Shown here piece by piece: positions 46,141 to 55,571 of a DNA stretch of 64,000 nt (its first letter is position 1; each line of letters starts with the position of its first letter). The DNA comes from Streptomyces dengpaensis (GTDB lineage: Bacteria; Actinomycetota; Actinomycetes; Streptomycetales; Streptomycetaceae), in the NCBI RefSeq assembly GCF_002946835.1, contig NZ_CP026652.1:930001-994000 (forward strand). The letters run 5' to 3'. The notes below the pieces were generated by a model. The model worked only from the letters and a program-made list of their open reading frames with translations, had not been told where the DNA came from and ran no database searches. A program made the position numbers and the translations under genes.

Positions 46141-47472
46141 CTACGACAGCTTGATCAGCCGGGAACCGTGGGCCGGCACGGACTTGGCGGTCCAGGTGTG
46201 CTTGAAGGAACCGAAGTCCTCGCGCGCGACGACGTCGCGCAGCTGCTGCGGGCCGCGCACGCCCAGGTCCTTGAAGTCGACCGTGATGTCGGCGGCCGAG
46301 GAGCCGAGGTTGTAGACCGCCGCGTACGTGTCGTCACCGATGCGCTTCGTCCACACCTGGGTGTCGCCGGAGCGGATCTGCCGGGGCAGGACGGCGGCCT
46401 GGTCGACGGCGATGACCTCGGGGTTGGTCAGGATGGCCTTGGCCTTGTCGTCGAGGAACCAGATGTCGCCGCCGACGTAGAGCGGGGACGAGGCCATCGA
46501 CCAGAAGGTCATGACGGTCTGCCGCTCAGTGTCGCTGATTCCGTCCTGGAGGCCGCTGCCGGTGTTGTTGTTGATCGGCATGGCGTCGAGGTCGGCGAGG
46601 TAGCCGGGGGCGTCCAGCTTCTCGAGCCACTTGGGCAGATCGGTGAAGCGGTCGTCGACGGAGCTGGTCCAGGTGCTGGTCGTCTGGCAGTAGCACTCGA
46701 TGTCGGTGTCGATGCGTACGCCGTTGGCGGCGTCCTTGAGGCCGTCGGCCGCGGCGATGTCGACGGGCCAGCCGCTGGCGCTGAGCCACATACGGCGGCC
46801 GCTGTGGTCGATGGCGGTCGACCAGGCCTTGATGTCGGCGACGTTGTCCTTCGTCACGCCGTCGATCTTGATGAAGTCGACGCCCCAGGAGGCGTACCGG
46901 GCGACGATGGAGTCGATGTAGTCCTGGGCGCAGGGGTTGCTGTAGTCGATCTTCCAGTTGCCGCCCCACATGTTGGACGGGGTCAGCGGCTTCACCGCGA
47001 TGTCCTGTGCATGACAGTCCGTACCGAGGATCGGCGCGTTCTTGTCGTACACCTCCTTCTCCAGACCGGCGGCGCCGTACAGGCCGAGCTTGAGGCCCTT
47101 GCCGTGGACGTGGTCGGACAGCGCGGGCATGCCGCTGGGGAAGCGGCCCTTGTCGGCGTCGGGGATGCCGTTGGCATCGGTGTGGAAGTTCCAGTCGAAG
47201 TCGGCGTTCCAGCCGGCGTCGATGTTGAGGTGGTTGTAGCCGGCCGAGGCCAGCTTGCCGCTGAGGGAGTCGGCGGCGTTCTTGATGTTGCCCTCGTTCA
47301 GCCACCGGGTGCCGTAGTCGCTGTGTGCGGAGGACTCCACGCTCCAACTGCTCCAGCCCATGAAGGGTTTGACGTACGGGGTCTTCGCCTGGGCGGTGCC
47401 GGACGGCAGAGCGAAGGTCAACGGCAGCGCGCAGGCAGCAGCGAGTGCCGTACGACGGGACATTCTGATCAC
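46141..47472 (-). CDS. Glycoside hydrolase family 27 alpha-galactosidase-like enzyme
   Basis: A 443-residue secreted TIM-barrel glycosidase. Signal peptide RRTALAAACALPLTFALPSG, cleavage near AQA. MGWSSWSVESS, NHLNIDAGW, GLKLGLYG, the nucleophile Asp in VDFIKIDGV and MASSPLYVGGD fit GH27; a C-terminal beta-sandwich follows. It is likely to release terminal alpha-galactose or a related pyranose. The GTG at 47472 has GGAGG 8 nt upstream; the ATG nine bases later would be too far from it. Confidence 0.88.
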   Translation of the reverse strand: MIRMSRRTALAAACALPLTFALPSGTAQAKTPYVKPFMGWSSWSVESSAHSDYGTRWLNEGNIKNAADSLSGKLASAGYNHLNIDAGWNADFDWNFHTDANGIPDADKGRFPSGMPALSDHVHGKGLKLGLYGAAGLEKEVYDKNAPILGTDCHAQDIAVKPLTPSNMWGGNWKIDYSNPCAQDYIDSIVARYASWGVDFIKIDGVTKDNVADIKAWSTAIDHSGRRMWLSASGWPVDIAAADGLKDAANGVRIDTDIECYCQTTSTWTSSVDDRFTDLPKWLEKLDAPGYLADLDAMPINNNTGSGLQDGISDTERQTVMTFWSMASSPLYVGGDIWFLDDKAKAILTNPEVIAVDQAAVLPRQIRSGDTQVWTKRIGDDTYAAVYNLGSSAADITVDFKDLGVRGPQQLRDVVAREDFGSFKHTWTAKSVPAHGSRLIKLS

Positions 47473-47506
47473 TGGACGTACCTCCGGGGAAAAAGGGGGA
47501 CGGGAA

Positions 47507-48346
47507 TCAGGACTTGAGACCGGACATCGCGATGCCCTGGACGATGTGGCGCTGGGCGACCAGGAACATGACCACGAGCGGGAGGACCGCCACGGTCGTG
47601 CCCGCGAACAGCTCGGGCAGGTTGACGGTCTGCGAGGCGAGGAAGCTGGAGAGGGCGATCTGGACGGTCCAGCTGCCGGGGTCCTGGCCGATCATGAGCG
47701 GCCACAGGAAGGAGTTCCACGCCTCGATGAAGGAGAGCGCACCGAGCGAGGCGATCATCGTGGTCGAGTTGGGCAGGATGACGCGCCAGTAGACGCCGAG
47801 GTGGCTCAGGCCGTCGAGGCGGCCCGCCTCCTCGATCTCCGCGGGGAAGGAGAGGTAGAAGCTGCGGAAGAGGATGACGGCGAACGCGCTGAACAGGCCC
47901 GGTGCGATCAGCCCCCACATCGTGTTGACGCCGCCCATCGACCCGACCACGACGAAGGTCGGCAGGAACGTGACGGACTGGGGGATCATCAGCGTGCCGA
48001 CGATCAGCGACAGGACGAGGGCCCGGCCGGGCACCGCGAGCCGGGCCAGCGCATAACCCGCCATCGAGGCGAGCAGCGTGGACAGCGGCGCCGTGATCAC
48101 CGCGATGAGCAGCGAGTTGACCAGGGACCTGCCGAACGGGCGTTCCGGATTGTCGAAGAGCCCGGTGAAGTTCTCCAGGCGCAGGGCGCCCGGCAGCCAG
48201 TGCCAGTCCGTGCTGGTGACCTCCGGCGTCGTCATGAAGGCGTTGCGCAGCAGCACGTAGAACGGGATCAGGAAGACCACGGCCAGCGCACACAGCACCA
48301 CATAGGTGACGACGGAGCCGAGCAAGCCGCCTCGGTAACGGTTCAT
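47507..48346 (-). CDS. Carbohydrate ABC transporter permease (MalG type)
   Basis: A 279-residue inner-membrane permease with six predicted helices and the EAA loop EEAGRLDGLSHLGVYWRVILP. It ends FLVAQRHIVQGIAMSGLK as usual for CUT1 permeases. ATG 48346 with AAGGA upstream; a GTG at 48364 would overlap the previous gene more. It pairs with the permease at 48351. No ATPase gene is in the operon, so a shared MsiK-type ATPase is expected. Confidence 0.92.
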   Translation of the reverse strand: MNRYRGGLLGSVVTYVVLCALAVVFLIPFYVLLRNAFMTTPEVTSTDWHWLPGALRLENFTGLFDNPERPFGRSLVNSLLIAVITAPLSTLLASMAGYALARLAVPGRALVLSLIVGTLMIPQSVTFLPTFVVVGSMGGVNTMWGLIAPGLFSAFAVILFRSFYLSFPAEIEEAGRLDGLSHLGVYWRVILPNSTTMIASLGALSFIEAWNSFLWPLMIGQDPGSWTVQIALSSFLASQTVNLPELFAGTTVAVLPLVVMFLVAQRHIVQGIAMSGLKS

Positions 48347-48350
48347 GGGT

Positions 48351-49328
48351 TCAGTCCTTGTCACGGGCGAACCCGAGGATCCGGCCCTGGACGAGCGTGA
48401 CCAGCACGATCAGAAGGGTGAGCAGGAAGGCACCGGCGGAGCCGACGCCGTAGTCCTGGTCCTGGAGGGCGACGCCGTACAGATGCATGAGGGGGGTGCG
48501 TACGGGTTCGCTGCCGAGCGAGGCACCGGTGGAGAAGATCGCGTAGAACTCGTCGAAGGCCTGGAGCGCCGCGATGAGCATGAGCAACAGGATCGCGATC
48601 GACGTGTTGCGCAGCATGGGGAAGGTGATGCTGCGGAAGGTGCGCCAGGATCCGGCGCCGTCGAGGGCCGCGGCTTCGTACAAGTGCTGGGGGATGGCCT
48701 GGAGTCCGGCGATGAAGAGGATCATGTACAGGCCGACTTGGAGCCATAGCCGCAGGGTGACCAGCACGATCCAGTACAGCGGCGGGCTCTGCGTCTGGAT
48801 CCAGGGAGTGGCCTCGGCGCCGAAGAGCGCACCGAGGGTGTTGGCGAGGCCGGACGGCACACCGCTGAACAGGGCCATCTTCCAGATCATCGCGGCGGCC
48901 ACATAGCTGACGGCCGCCGGCAGCAGGAACGCCGTGCGGAAGAAGGCCCGGCCGCGCCGCACCCGGTTGACGAGGACGGCGAGGCCGAGGGACGCGGCGA
49001 AGGTGAGCGGCACGATGAGCGCGGTGAACAGCACGATCATCGTGAGCGCGTCACGGAACCGTTCGTCGCTGAGCAGCTGTTGGTAGTTGTCGAGGCCGAC
49101 CCAGTTGCCGAGTGTGATGGTGCGGCGGGCCTCGCTGAAGCTGAGCAGGAAGCTCCAGCCGATGGCGACGTAGCGGAAGATACCGAGGCCGATGAGCATC
49201 GGCGCGGTGAGCGCGACGAAGGTGAGGATCTTCGACTGCCGCTCGGTCAGCCGCCGTCGGCGCGGCGCCGTGGCCGGCGCCGGCCGGGCGGCACTCTTGC
49301 GGGGGCGCATAGTGCCGGTGGCGGTCAT
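48351..49328 (-). CDS. Carbohydrate ABC transporter permease (MalF type)
   Basis: A 325-residue permease: basic N-terminus (PRKSAARPAPATAPRRRR), first helix ILTFVALTAPMLIGLGIF, and the EAA loop YEAAALDGAGSWRTFRSITFP. Six bp separate it from the binding-protein gene upstream. With that protein and the MalG-type permease it forms a CUT1 importer, presumably for sugars freed by the GH95, GH27 and GH36 enzymes. Confidence 0.92.
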   Translation of the reverse strand: MTATGTMRPRKSAARPAPATAPRRRRLTERQSKILTFVALTAPMLIGLGIFRYVAIGWSFLLSFSEARRTITLGNWVGLDNYQQLLSDERFRDALTMIVLFTALIVPLTFAASLGLAVLVNRVRRGRAFFRTAFLLPAAVSYVAAAMIWKMALFSGVPSGLANTLGALFGAEATPWIQTQSPPLYWIVLVTLRLWLQVGLYMILFIAGLQAIPQHLYEAAALDGAGSWRTFRSITFPMLRNTSIAILLLMLIAALQAFDEFYAIFSTGASLGSEPVRTPLMHLYGVALQDQDYGVGSAGAFLLTLLIVLVTLVQGRILGFARDKD

Positions 49329-49334
49329 GTGGCG

Positions 49335-50603
49335 TCAGTCCATCTGCTTGTCGAGGTCGGACTGTGCCCTGGCCTGGGCCTTGAGCAGGGTCTTCTCGGG
49401 CGCCGCCCCCTTGGCGATGTCGGCGGCCGCGGCGATGAAGCCCGTCTGCATGGCCTGGGTCCACTCGGCGGGGAAAGAGACGCCGTTCTGGTTTGCGATG
49501 GCGACAGCGTCCTTCGCCGCGCCCTTGCTCAACTCCAGGGTCTGCTGCGCCACTTCCGTCTGCGGCGGCACATGGAAGCCGTACTTCACGGCCCAGTCGA
49601 CCTGGATGTCGGTCTGCTTGATCCACAGCCACTCGAGGTACTTCTTGGCTTCCGCGACATGCTTGCTCTTGGCGTTCACGCACTGGCTCCAGCCGCCGAG
49701 CCGGGCGACGGCCCGGCCCGAGGAGTCGTACGCCGGCCAGGGCACGACCCCGAAGTCGTCGCCGAGCGCCTCCTCGACGGCGGGCAGCGACCACAGGCCG
49801 CCCCACTGCATCGCGACGGCGCCCTGGTTGAGGGCCCCGGGGTCGTACCAGTCGGTGGTGAAGCCGAGCAGCAGCGACTTGTCGGCGTGCAGCTCGCGCA
49901 GGCCGCCTATGGAGCGTGCGGCGTCCGCGTAGGCGACCTTGTCTCCCTTGATGATGTCGACGCCCTGCGACCAGGCGAGGAGGTAGGGGCTGTCGCCGAT
50001 GCCGTCGTTGCCGATGAACAGGCCCTTCACGTCGCCGTCCGTCAACTTCTTCGCGGTGTCGACGAGTTCGGCGAAGGTGGTGGGCGGGGTGACGCCCGCC
50101 TTGTTCAGCATCGACTTGCGGTAGTACAGCATCATGATGTCGTCGATGGTCTTGATGCCGTACAGCTTGCCGTCGACGGTCAGGTAGCCGAGGTCGGCCT
50201 TGTTGAAGCCGGCCTTGGCGGTGCCGTAGACATCGTCGAGCGGTTCGAGCTGCCCCTTGCGGGCCATCTCCGCCCGGAAGTCGCCGAGTTCGAAGATGTC
50301 GGGAGCGTCCGCGCCGAGCAGCGCGGCGTTGAGCTTGGTCTCGTACTGGGAGACGTCGGCGCCCCACACGACATTGACCGCGATGTCCGGGTTGGCCTTG
50401 GTGAACTCCTCGGCGTACCGCTTCACCGCGGCCTGGGTGCCCTCCTCCCCGTACTGGTGGTACCACTGCGTGAGCGTGACCTTGGCGCCCTTGGCGGCGG
50501 CGGTGCCCTGCGGGTTGCTGGAGCAGGCGACGGCGGTGCCGGCCACGAACAGCAGGGAGGTGCCGAGGAATGTCCGGCGGTTCAGAGCGGAACTGGCGGT
50601 CAT
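49335..50603 (-). CDS. Sugar ABC transporter substrate-binding lipoprotein
   Basis: A 422-residue lipoprotein of the extracellular solute-binding family 1. N-terminus NRRTFLGTSLLFVAGTAVAC combines a twin-Arg-like start with a lipobox (Cys27). Mature regions: VTLTQWYHQYGEEG, APDIFELGDFRAEM, and AMQWGGLWSLPA near the ligand cleft. First gene of the SBP-permease-permease-GH27-GH95 operon. Regulation is probably by the divergent-side ROK protein 66 bp upstream. Confidence 0.93.
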   Translation of the reverse strand: MTASSALNRRTFLGTSLLFVAGTAVACSSNPQGTAAAKGAKVTLTQWYHQYGEEGTQAAVKRYAEEFTKANPDIAVNVVWGADVSQYETKLNAALLGADAPDIFELGDFRAEMARKGQLEPLDDVYGTAKAGFNKADLGYLTVDGKLYGIKTIDDIMMLYYRKSMLNKAGVTPPTTFAELVDTAKKLTDGDVKGLFIGNDGIGDSPYLLAWSQGVDIIKGDKVAYADAARSIGGLRELHADKSLLLGFTTDWYDPGALNQGAVAMQWGGLWSLPAVEEALGDDFGVVPWPAYDSSGRAVARLGGWSQCVNAKSKHVAEAKKYLEWLWIKQTDIQVDWAVKYGFHVPPQTEVAQQTLELSKGAAKDAVAIANQNGVSFPAEWTQAMQTGFIAAAADIAKGAAPEKTLLKAQARAQSDLDKQMD

Positions 50604-50669
50604 GGCGGGGTCCTTCCGGGGGACGGCTCGGGGTGTGCAGGGACTTGGGGTTTCACGACGACTTGGGCT

Positions 50670-51824
50670 TCACGCGGCGAAGAGTGACTGGATGCTGACG
50701 GAGGCGGCGCCCCGCGCCCACTCCTCCCAGGGCAGCGGCCGCACGACGAGCGGGCAGCGGGCGGCTGCTCCGAAGAGCTGGGTGGTGAAGGCGGCGCGGA
50801 TGTCCTCCTCGAAGAGGTCGTACGCGGCCAGGCCCTCGCCGGAGACAACGACCCGCTCGGGTCCGACCAGGTTGACCATGGCGGCGAGGCCGAGCCCGAT
50901 CGCCTGGCCCGCCTCGGCGAACACGGCGCGGACTGCCGCGTCGCCGCCGTGGGCACGTTCGATCGCGCCGGCCATGTCGAGCGCGGGGTCACCGGAGACC
51001 GCACGGGCCCGGCCGACGATGGCCTCCTCGGAGGCGATGGCCTCGACACAACCGCGGGCACCACAGTGGCACGCGGGACCGTCACCGGCGGCCACCGGTA
51101 CATGGCCGATCTCGCCGGCCACCCCGTAACCGCCCGCCACCAGACGGCCGCCCACCACAAGGCCGCAGCCGATGCCGACACCGACCGTGGCCAGGGCGAA
51201 GGAGTCGGCGCCCACGCCCTCGCCGAACCACTGCTCGGCGACGGTCAGCGCCTTCACATCGTTCTCGACGGTCACCATCAACGCGGTTTCCCCGGCGACC
51301 AGTTCGGCCAGCGGAACATCGTGCCAGCCGAGAAACGGCGAGTAGCGCACGACGCCGCCGGGCCGGTCCACGTCACCCGAGACCGAGAGGCCGAGGTGAT
51401 GCGTGCGCTCGGCGTACTCGGGGCCGAGCTCCCGCACGAGCGCGGCGATGTCGGCCACGACCTGCTCGACGGACCGCCCGGACACGGCCATCCGGTGCGC
51501 GTCGCGCACCTGTGCCCTCAAGTCCGTGACGACACCGATGAGTTCATCGGCGGTGACCTTGACGCCGACGAAGAACTCCCGGTCTGCCCGGACAGCGAGG
51601 GGGTACGCGGGGCGACCCGCGCCTTCGACCGCCCGCTCCCCCTGTGGCAGCTCTTCCAGATAGCCGGCCTCGATCATCGGCTTGACCGCCTTGGTGACGG
51701 CAGCGGAGGAGAGACCGGTGATCCGGGCGATCTCGGGACGGACGACGGGTCCACGGGTGAGCACGGTCGTGAACACCGTGTTGGCCGCCGGAGACGCGAG
51801 CAGCTCCGCTCGGTTCAGCAACAT
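50670..51824 (-). CDS. ROK-family transcriptional regulator
   Basis: A 384-residue NagC/XylR-like repressor. N-terminal helix-turn-helix VVRPEIARITGLSSAAVTKA; sugar-kinase-like domain with VGVGIGCGLVVGG, the zinc-site GEIGHVPV and CHCGARGCVEA. ROK repressors release DNA on binding a sugar or sugar phosphate. It sits between the transporter/glycosidase operon (same strand, downstream) and the divergent GH36 gene and probably controls both. Confidence 0.92.
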   Translation of the reverse strand: MLLNRAELLASPAANTVFTTVLTRGPVVRPEIARITGLSSAAVTKAVKPMIEAGYLEELPQGERAVEGAGRPAYPLAVRADREFFVGVKVTADELIGVVTDLRAQVRDAHRMAVSGRSVEQVVADIAALVRELGPEYAERTHHLGLSVSGDVDRPGGVVRYSPFLGWHDVPLAELVAGETALMVTVENDVKALTVAEQWFGEGVGADSFALATVGVGIGCGLVVGGRLVAGGYGVAGEIGHVPVAAGDGPACHCGARGCVEAIASEEAIVGRARAVSGDPALDMAGAIERAHGGDAAVRAVFAEAGQAIGLGLAAMVNLVGPERVVVSGEGLAAYDLFEEDIRAAFTTQLFGAAARCPLVVRPLPWEEWARGAASVSIQSLFAA

Positions 51825-51835
51825 GGGGGAAACGT

Positions 51836-51880
51836 AGGGGCATTAATTTCCTTCGTCAATATTTAAATTCAAGGAGTTGA
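51836..51880. promoter_or_regulatory. AT-rich divergent promoter/operator between ROK gene and GH36 gene
   Basis: The 74-bp gap has an AT-rich core (ATTAATTTCCTT...AATATTTAAATTC). CCTT at 51850-51853 and AAGG at 51871-51874 bracket it with partial symmetry. It is the only low-GC patch of the locus and the natural place for a ROK operator. The exact site is not resolved. Confidence 0.5.
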
Positions 51881-51898
51881 GATCTAGGCTCCTTGCCC

Positions 51899-53959
51899 AT
51901 GTCACAGGTGACCTTCGACGCGCCCACCCGCACGTTCCTGCTCACGACGCCCGCCACCTCGTACGCGCTGCGCATCGGCGCGGACGACACCCCGCGGCAC
52001 GTGCACTGGGGCGCTCCCCTCACGCTCGACCAGGCCGCCGCCCTGCCGACGTACGACGGAGCGACCAGCAGCTTCGCCTCGACCAGCGGTGAGGAACTGG
52101 CGGTTGAGGGCGGACCCCGGTTCGGCGTGCCGTCGCTGCTCGTGCGGTACGAGGACGGGGCGCGCGGTGTGGAATGGGCGTACGAGGGCCATGACATCGA
52201 CGGCGGCCGACTCGACGTACGGCTGCGCGACCGCCACTACCCGCTCGCGCTCACCCTCCACTACGCGGTCCACAAGGACAGCGACGTCCTCGAACGCTCC
52301 TTGACGCTGGGCCACTTGGGCACGGGCCGGGCGGACGCTCCGATCGAGATCCTGCGCTGCGACGCCGCCGCCTGGTCCGTCCCCCCCGCATCCGGCGTCC
52401 GGCTGAGCCACACGGTCGGCGAATGGGCGGGCGAGACGCAGCTGCGGCGGACCGAAGCGCCGTACGCGGAGACCGTGTTCACCAGCCGACGCGGTGTCTC
52501 GGGGCACTACGCGAACCCCTGGCTGATGGTCGACGCGGGCAACGCGGACGAGGACCACGGCGATGTGTGGAGCATGGTCCTTGCCTGGTCGGGGAGTTGG
52601 CGGATCTCGGCGCACCGCGACCACACCGGTGGCCCGTTCACGCTCACCGGCGGCGCGGGACACGAGGGACTGACCTGGCGACTGAACCCCGGCGAGAGTC
52701 ATCGAACGCCGGTCTTCGCCGGGCAGTTCAGCCGGAGCGGCTTCGGCGGGACGAGCCGGGGCTGGCACCGTTACGTCGCCGCTCATGTGCTGCCCCGCCC
52801 TGACGAGGTACGCCCCGTTGTCTACAACAGCTGGGAGGCGACGGGCTGGGACGTCACGCTGGAGGGCCAGCGCGCGCTTGCCGAGCGCGCCGCGGGACTC
52901 GGCGCGGAACTGTTCGTCGTGGACGACGGCTGGTTCGGCCGGCGCACCAGCGACCGGGCCGGACTCGGCGACTGGCACCCGAACCCCGACCGTTTCCCGC
53001 ACGGACTCGGCCCGCTCGTCGACGAGGTCCGGCGACGCGGAATGCGCTTCGGCCTGTGGGTCGAGCCGGAGATGACCAACCCGGACAGCGATCTGTACCG
53101 CGCGCACCCCGACTGGGTGCTGCACATGCCGCACCGCCGCCGCACCGAACTGCGCCACCAGCTCGTCCTGAACTTCGCCCGCACCGACGTCACCGAGTGG
53201 GCCTTCAAGTGGCTCGACCGGCTCGTGGCGACGCACGCGATCGACTTCCTCAAATGGGACATGAACCGCGCGCTCACGGAGGCCGGCTGGCCCGGCCACC
53301 CCGACGCCGAGCGCCTGTGGACCGATCACACGCGCGGCGTGTACGCCGTACTCGAACGCCTGCGCCGCGCCCACCCCGGCCTGCGCATCGAGGGCTGCGC
53401 GGGCGGTGGCGGCCGTGCGGACCTGGGGATGCTGGCCCGCACCGATCAGACCTGGATCTCCGACAACACGGACGCCGACGACCGGATCGCCATCCAGCAC
53501 GGCTACAGCCAGATCTACCCGGCCCGCACCATGTCCGCCTGGGTCACCGACAGCCCCAACCCGCACACCGGACGCACCACACCCCTCCCCTACCGCTTCC
53601 ACATCGCGATGGCCGGCGCGCTCGGCATCGGCGGCGACCTCGCGCGCTGGACCGATGCCGAACTGGCCGAGGCCCGCGAGCTGGTGGCGCTCTACAAGGA
53701 GATCCGCCCGGTGGTGCAGTTCGGCGAGCAGTACCGGCTGACGGACGCCGTGCAATACCGTGCGGACGACCGGATCGTAGTGATCGCCTGGGGCCGGACC
53801 CGCACCCTGCGCCTCGCCGGGCTCTCCCCTTCGGCGGTCTACGTCGACGACGCCACCGGCGCCGAATATCACGCGGCGAGCCTGCTCACGCACGGCCTGC
53901 CGATGCGTCTGCCGACGGGCGACCGGCCGAGTGCGGTGGTGCGGCTGACCCGGCGGTGA
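51899..53959 (+). CDS. Glycoside hydrolase family 36 alpha-galactosidase
   Basis: A 686-residue cytoplasmic enzyme (no signal peptide). N-terminal beta-supersandwich, then the barrel: VVYNSWEATGWDVT, LFVVDDGWFG, FGLWVEPEMTNPDSDLY, nucleophile Asp in FLKWDMNRAL, and acid/base Asp in WISDNTDADDR; also LRIEGCAGGGGRADLGM. It hydrolyses alpha-galactosides taken up by the adjacent transporter. ATG 51899 is used; an in-frame TTG lies two codons earlier. A 58-bp piece of it (53606-53663) recurs at 57237-57294 with about 4 mismatches. Confidence 0.94.
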   Translation: MSQVTFDAPTRTFLLTTPATSYALRIGADDTPRHVHWGAPLTLDQAAALPTYDGATSSFASTSGEELAVEGGPRFGVPSLLVRYEDGARGVEWAYEGHDIDGGRLDVRLRDRHYPLALTLHYAVHKDSDVLERSLTLGHLGTGRADAPIEILRCDAAAWSVPPASGVRLSHTVGEWAGETQLRRTEAPYAETVFTSRRGVSGHYANPWLMVDAGNADEDHGDVWSMVLAWSGSWRISAHRDHTGGPFTLTGGAGHEGLTWRLNPGESHRTPVFAGQFSRSGFGGTSRGWHRYVAAHVLPRPDEVRPVVYNSWEATGWDVTLEGQRALAERAAGLGAELFVVDDGWFGRRTSDRAGLGDWHPNPDRFPHGLGPLVDEVRRRGMRFGLWVEPEMTNPDSDLYRAHPDWVLHMPHRRRTELRHQLVLNFARTDVTEWAFKWLDRLVATHAIDFLKWDMNRALTEAGWPGHPDAERLWTDHTRGVYAVLERLRRAHPGLRIEGCAGGGGRADLGMLARTDQTWISDNTDADDRIAIQHGYSQIYPARTMSAWVTDSPNPHTGRTTPLPYRFHIAMAGALGIGGDLARWTDAELAEARELVALYKEIRPVVQFGEQYRLTDAVQYRADDRIVVIAWGRTRTLRLAGLSPSAVYVDDATGAEYHAASLLTHGLPMRLPTGDRPSAVVRLTRR

Positions 53960-53990
53960 CCCGGGACTGCGGCTCAGCCGAGGGTGGTCA

Positions 53991-54401
53991 TCATGGCTGG
54001 GTAACCCGCAGGTGTCGCCGTTCGGCCAGCTCCTCCGCGCTCACCACGGTCAGAACCGGGGTACCCGGCAGCGCGAACATGGTCACCACCAGCTGCGACT
54101 GCGCGTCCGGAAGGTTGTTGGCGCCCTGGTAGTGGATCACGTCGCCCCCGGGCTCGAACAGGGCGTCACCGGCCTTGAGCACCCGGGGCGGCTGCCCCTC
54201 CAGCTCGAAGAGGATCTCACCCTCGGACACGTAGCCGAAGAGCGGCCCGGGGTGCCGGTGCGGCGGCGCGCCGGGGTCACCGGGCGCCAGGGTGACCCGG
54301 ACGGTCCTGGCCTCGGCGCCGGCCGGGATCCGGACCGCTGCATCCGGCAGGGTCGCGATCACCTCAACGCCCGGGTGCAGGTGTGCGTGCTCAGCACTCA
54401 T
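53991..54401 (-). CDS. Cupin-domain protein
   Basis: A 136-residue single-cupin protein. Motif 1 is PPHRHPGPLFGYVSEGEILFE (first metal His pair and Glu) and motif 2 is GDALFEPGGDVIHYQ. Likely metal-binding; role unknown (dioxygenase, isomerase or regulator partner). ATG 54401 with GGAGGA 5 nt upstream. Convergent with the GH36 gene. Confidence 0.85.
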   Translation of the reverse strand: MSAEHAHLHPGVEVIATLPDAAVRIPAGAEARTVRVTLAPGDPGAPPHRHPGPLFGYVSEGEILFELEGQPPRVLKAGDALFEPGGDVIHYQGANNLPDAQSQLVVTMFALPGTPVLTVVSAEELAERRHLRVTQP

Positions 54402-54579
54402 GTATTCCTCCAGAAGGAACTGTCCACGGTAAAGACAAGGCAGCCTCCCCGTTTGTGACAGCCCTACGCGGCGAACCTGCCCAGGGCCGCGCCGGGGATC
54501 CGGTCGCCCGAGCAAATGTTGCCGCAGTCCAGGCTGACGAAGGTTCGACCTCATGGAGGGTTACTGCTGGCTCTGGTAG

Positions 54580-54669
54580 TCGTCACCACCCGCGCGGGGA
54601 GGGCTCTGTCACACCATCGGCGCGAGGCCGGTCTTAGTTGTCGTCCCGCCCCCGCGGGGATGGTTCGGT
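54580..54669 (+). CRISPR. Vestigial two-repeat CRISPR (type I-E-like repeats), no cas genes
   Basis: Repeat-like units at 54580-54608 (GTCGTCACCACCCGCGCGGGGAGGGCTCT in type, degenerate) and 54641-54668 (GTCGTCCCGCCCCCGCGGGGATGG...). Both start GTCGTC and contain a short CCCGCGGGG palindrome, like actinobacterial type I-E repeats. Start-to-start distance is 61 bp, giving a 32-nt spacer (54609-54640), the normal I-E geometry. The two units differ from each other, and no further units or cas genes are seen, so this is at best a decayed remnant. Confidence 0.45.
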
Positions 54670-54688
54670 CGGCTGTAAGGAGAGAACC

Positions 54689-55093
54689 GTGACTGTTCGG
54701 TCCAGGGAATTCGCGTTCGGTATGCCGTGGGAATCTCTTTACGGGTTCAGCCAGGCCGTGCAGGCCGGCGACACGATCTACGTCTCCGGGCAGTTGTCGC
54801 ACGACAGCACCGGGGCCTTCGTCGGGGCGGGCGACTTCGAGCTCCAGGTGAGGACTACTTTCGACAACCTCGACCGGGGGCTGGAGCACTTCGGCGCCAC
54901 CCGCGACCAGATCGTCGAGACCACCGTCCTCGTCAAGAACCTGCGGGAGCACGTCGACACGGTCGCCCGCCTGCACGCCGAGTACTGCGGCGACCATTGG
55001 CCCGCCAGCACCGTCATGGGTGTGTCCGACCTCGCGCTGCCCGACCAGCTCGTCGAGATCGGCGCGGTCGTCCGCCTTGACGTGACGCACTAG
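54689..55093 (+). CDS. RidA/YjgF/YER057c-family protein
   Basis: A 134-residue Rid-fold protein: GFSQAVQAGDTIYVSGQLSHD, TTFDNLDRGLEHFGATRDQIVETT (in pieces) and a C-terminal LPDQLVEIGAVVRLDV. The Arg that binds substrate carboxylate in true RidA is not evident (…STVMGVSDLALPD), so it is more likely a Rid-subfamily relative than an enamine deaminase proper. GTG 54689, AAGGAGAG 5 nt upstream. Confidence 0.87.
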   Translation: MTVRSREFAFGMPWESLYGFSQAVQAGDTIYVSGQLSHDSTGAFVGAGDFELQVRTTFDNLDRGLEHFGATRDQIVETTVLVKNLREHVDTVARLHAEYCGDHWPASTVMGVSDLALPDQLVEIGAVVRLDVTH

Positions 55094-55114
55094 CTTGATC
55101 TTTGACCTCGGTCT

Positions 55115-55453
55115 TTGAGCGACGCGCCGTACTTGATCACTCGGTGTCTGCTGCTTCGCGATACCCCCATGGAGTCGCTTGCGGAACTTCCGTGCTTCTG
55201 GGGCGTGTTCCACTCCTGTCCGACCGCACGTTTGGACGCGGTATTGGAGCTGGTCGACGCAGTCCCGTGTGGCGACGGGCCGGTGAGGTCGCTGGCCGAG
55301 CTGTCGCTGGTGGGTGAACATCGCCGCGGTTATGGCGGGCTCTATGCGGCCGTGGCCCGGGGCCGGGTGGATATGTCCCGGCTGCGGCAGGCACTGGCCG
55401 CGGCCCTCTGCCGTTCCAGATCGGTGGCCTGGGCCGGCGCGCCGACTGAATGA
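55115..55453 (+). pseudogene. Transposase N-terminal remnant
   Basis: 112 codons resembling the start of a Streptomyces transposase family (NF041680-like): LDAVLELVDAVPCGDGPV, LAELSLVGEHRRGYGGLYAA and GRVDMSRLRQALAA are typical. The catalytic core is missing; the ORF ends at TGA 55453 and the next gene fragment follows. No inverted repeats or target duplication could be defined. Confidence 0.6.
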
Positions 55454-55571
55454 GAAGACCAGTCACGATCGAAATCACCACCGTCCCAACGGCCTTCAGG
55501 CCTGGCGGGCCACCCTCACCCGCATCTTTGAACACCGCGCAACCCTCGCCACGCCCCCCATAAGGACCTTC

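Noticed and set aside
44656-47517. 953-codon plus-strand ORF opposite GH95 and GH27
   Set aside because: Antisense shadow of two recognisable glycosidases; no domains or ribosome site.
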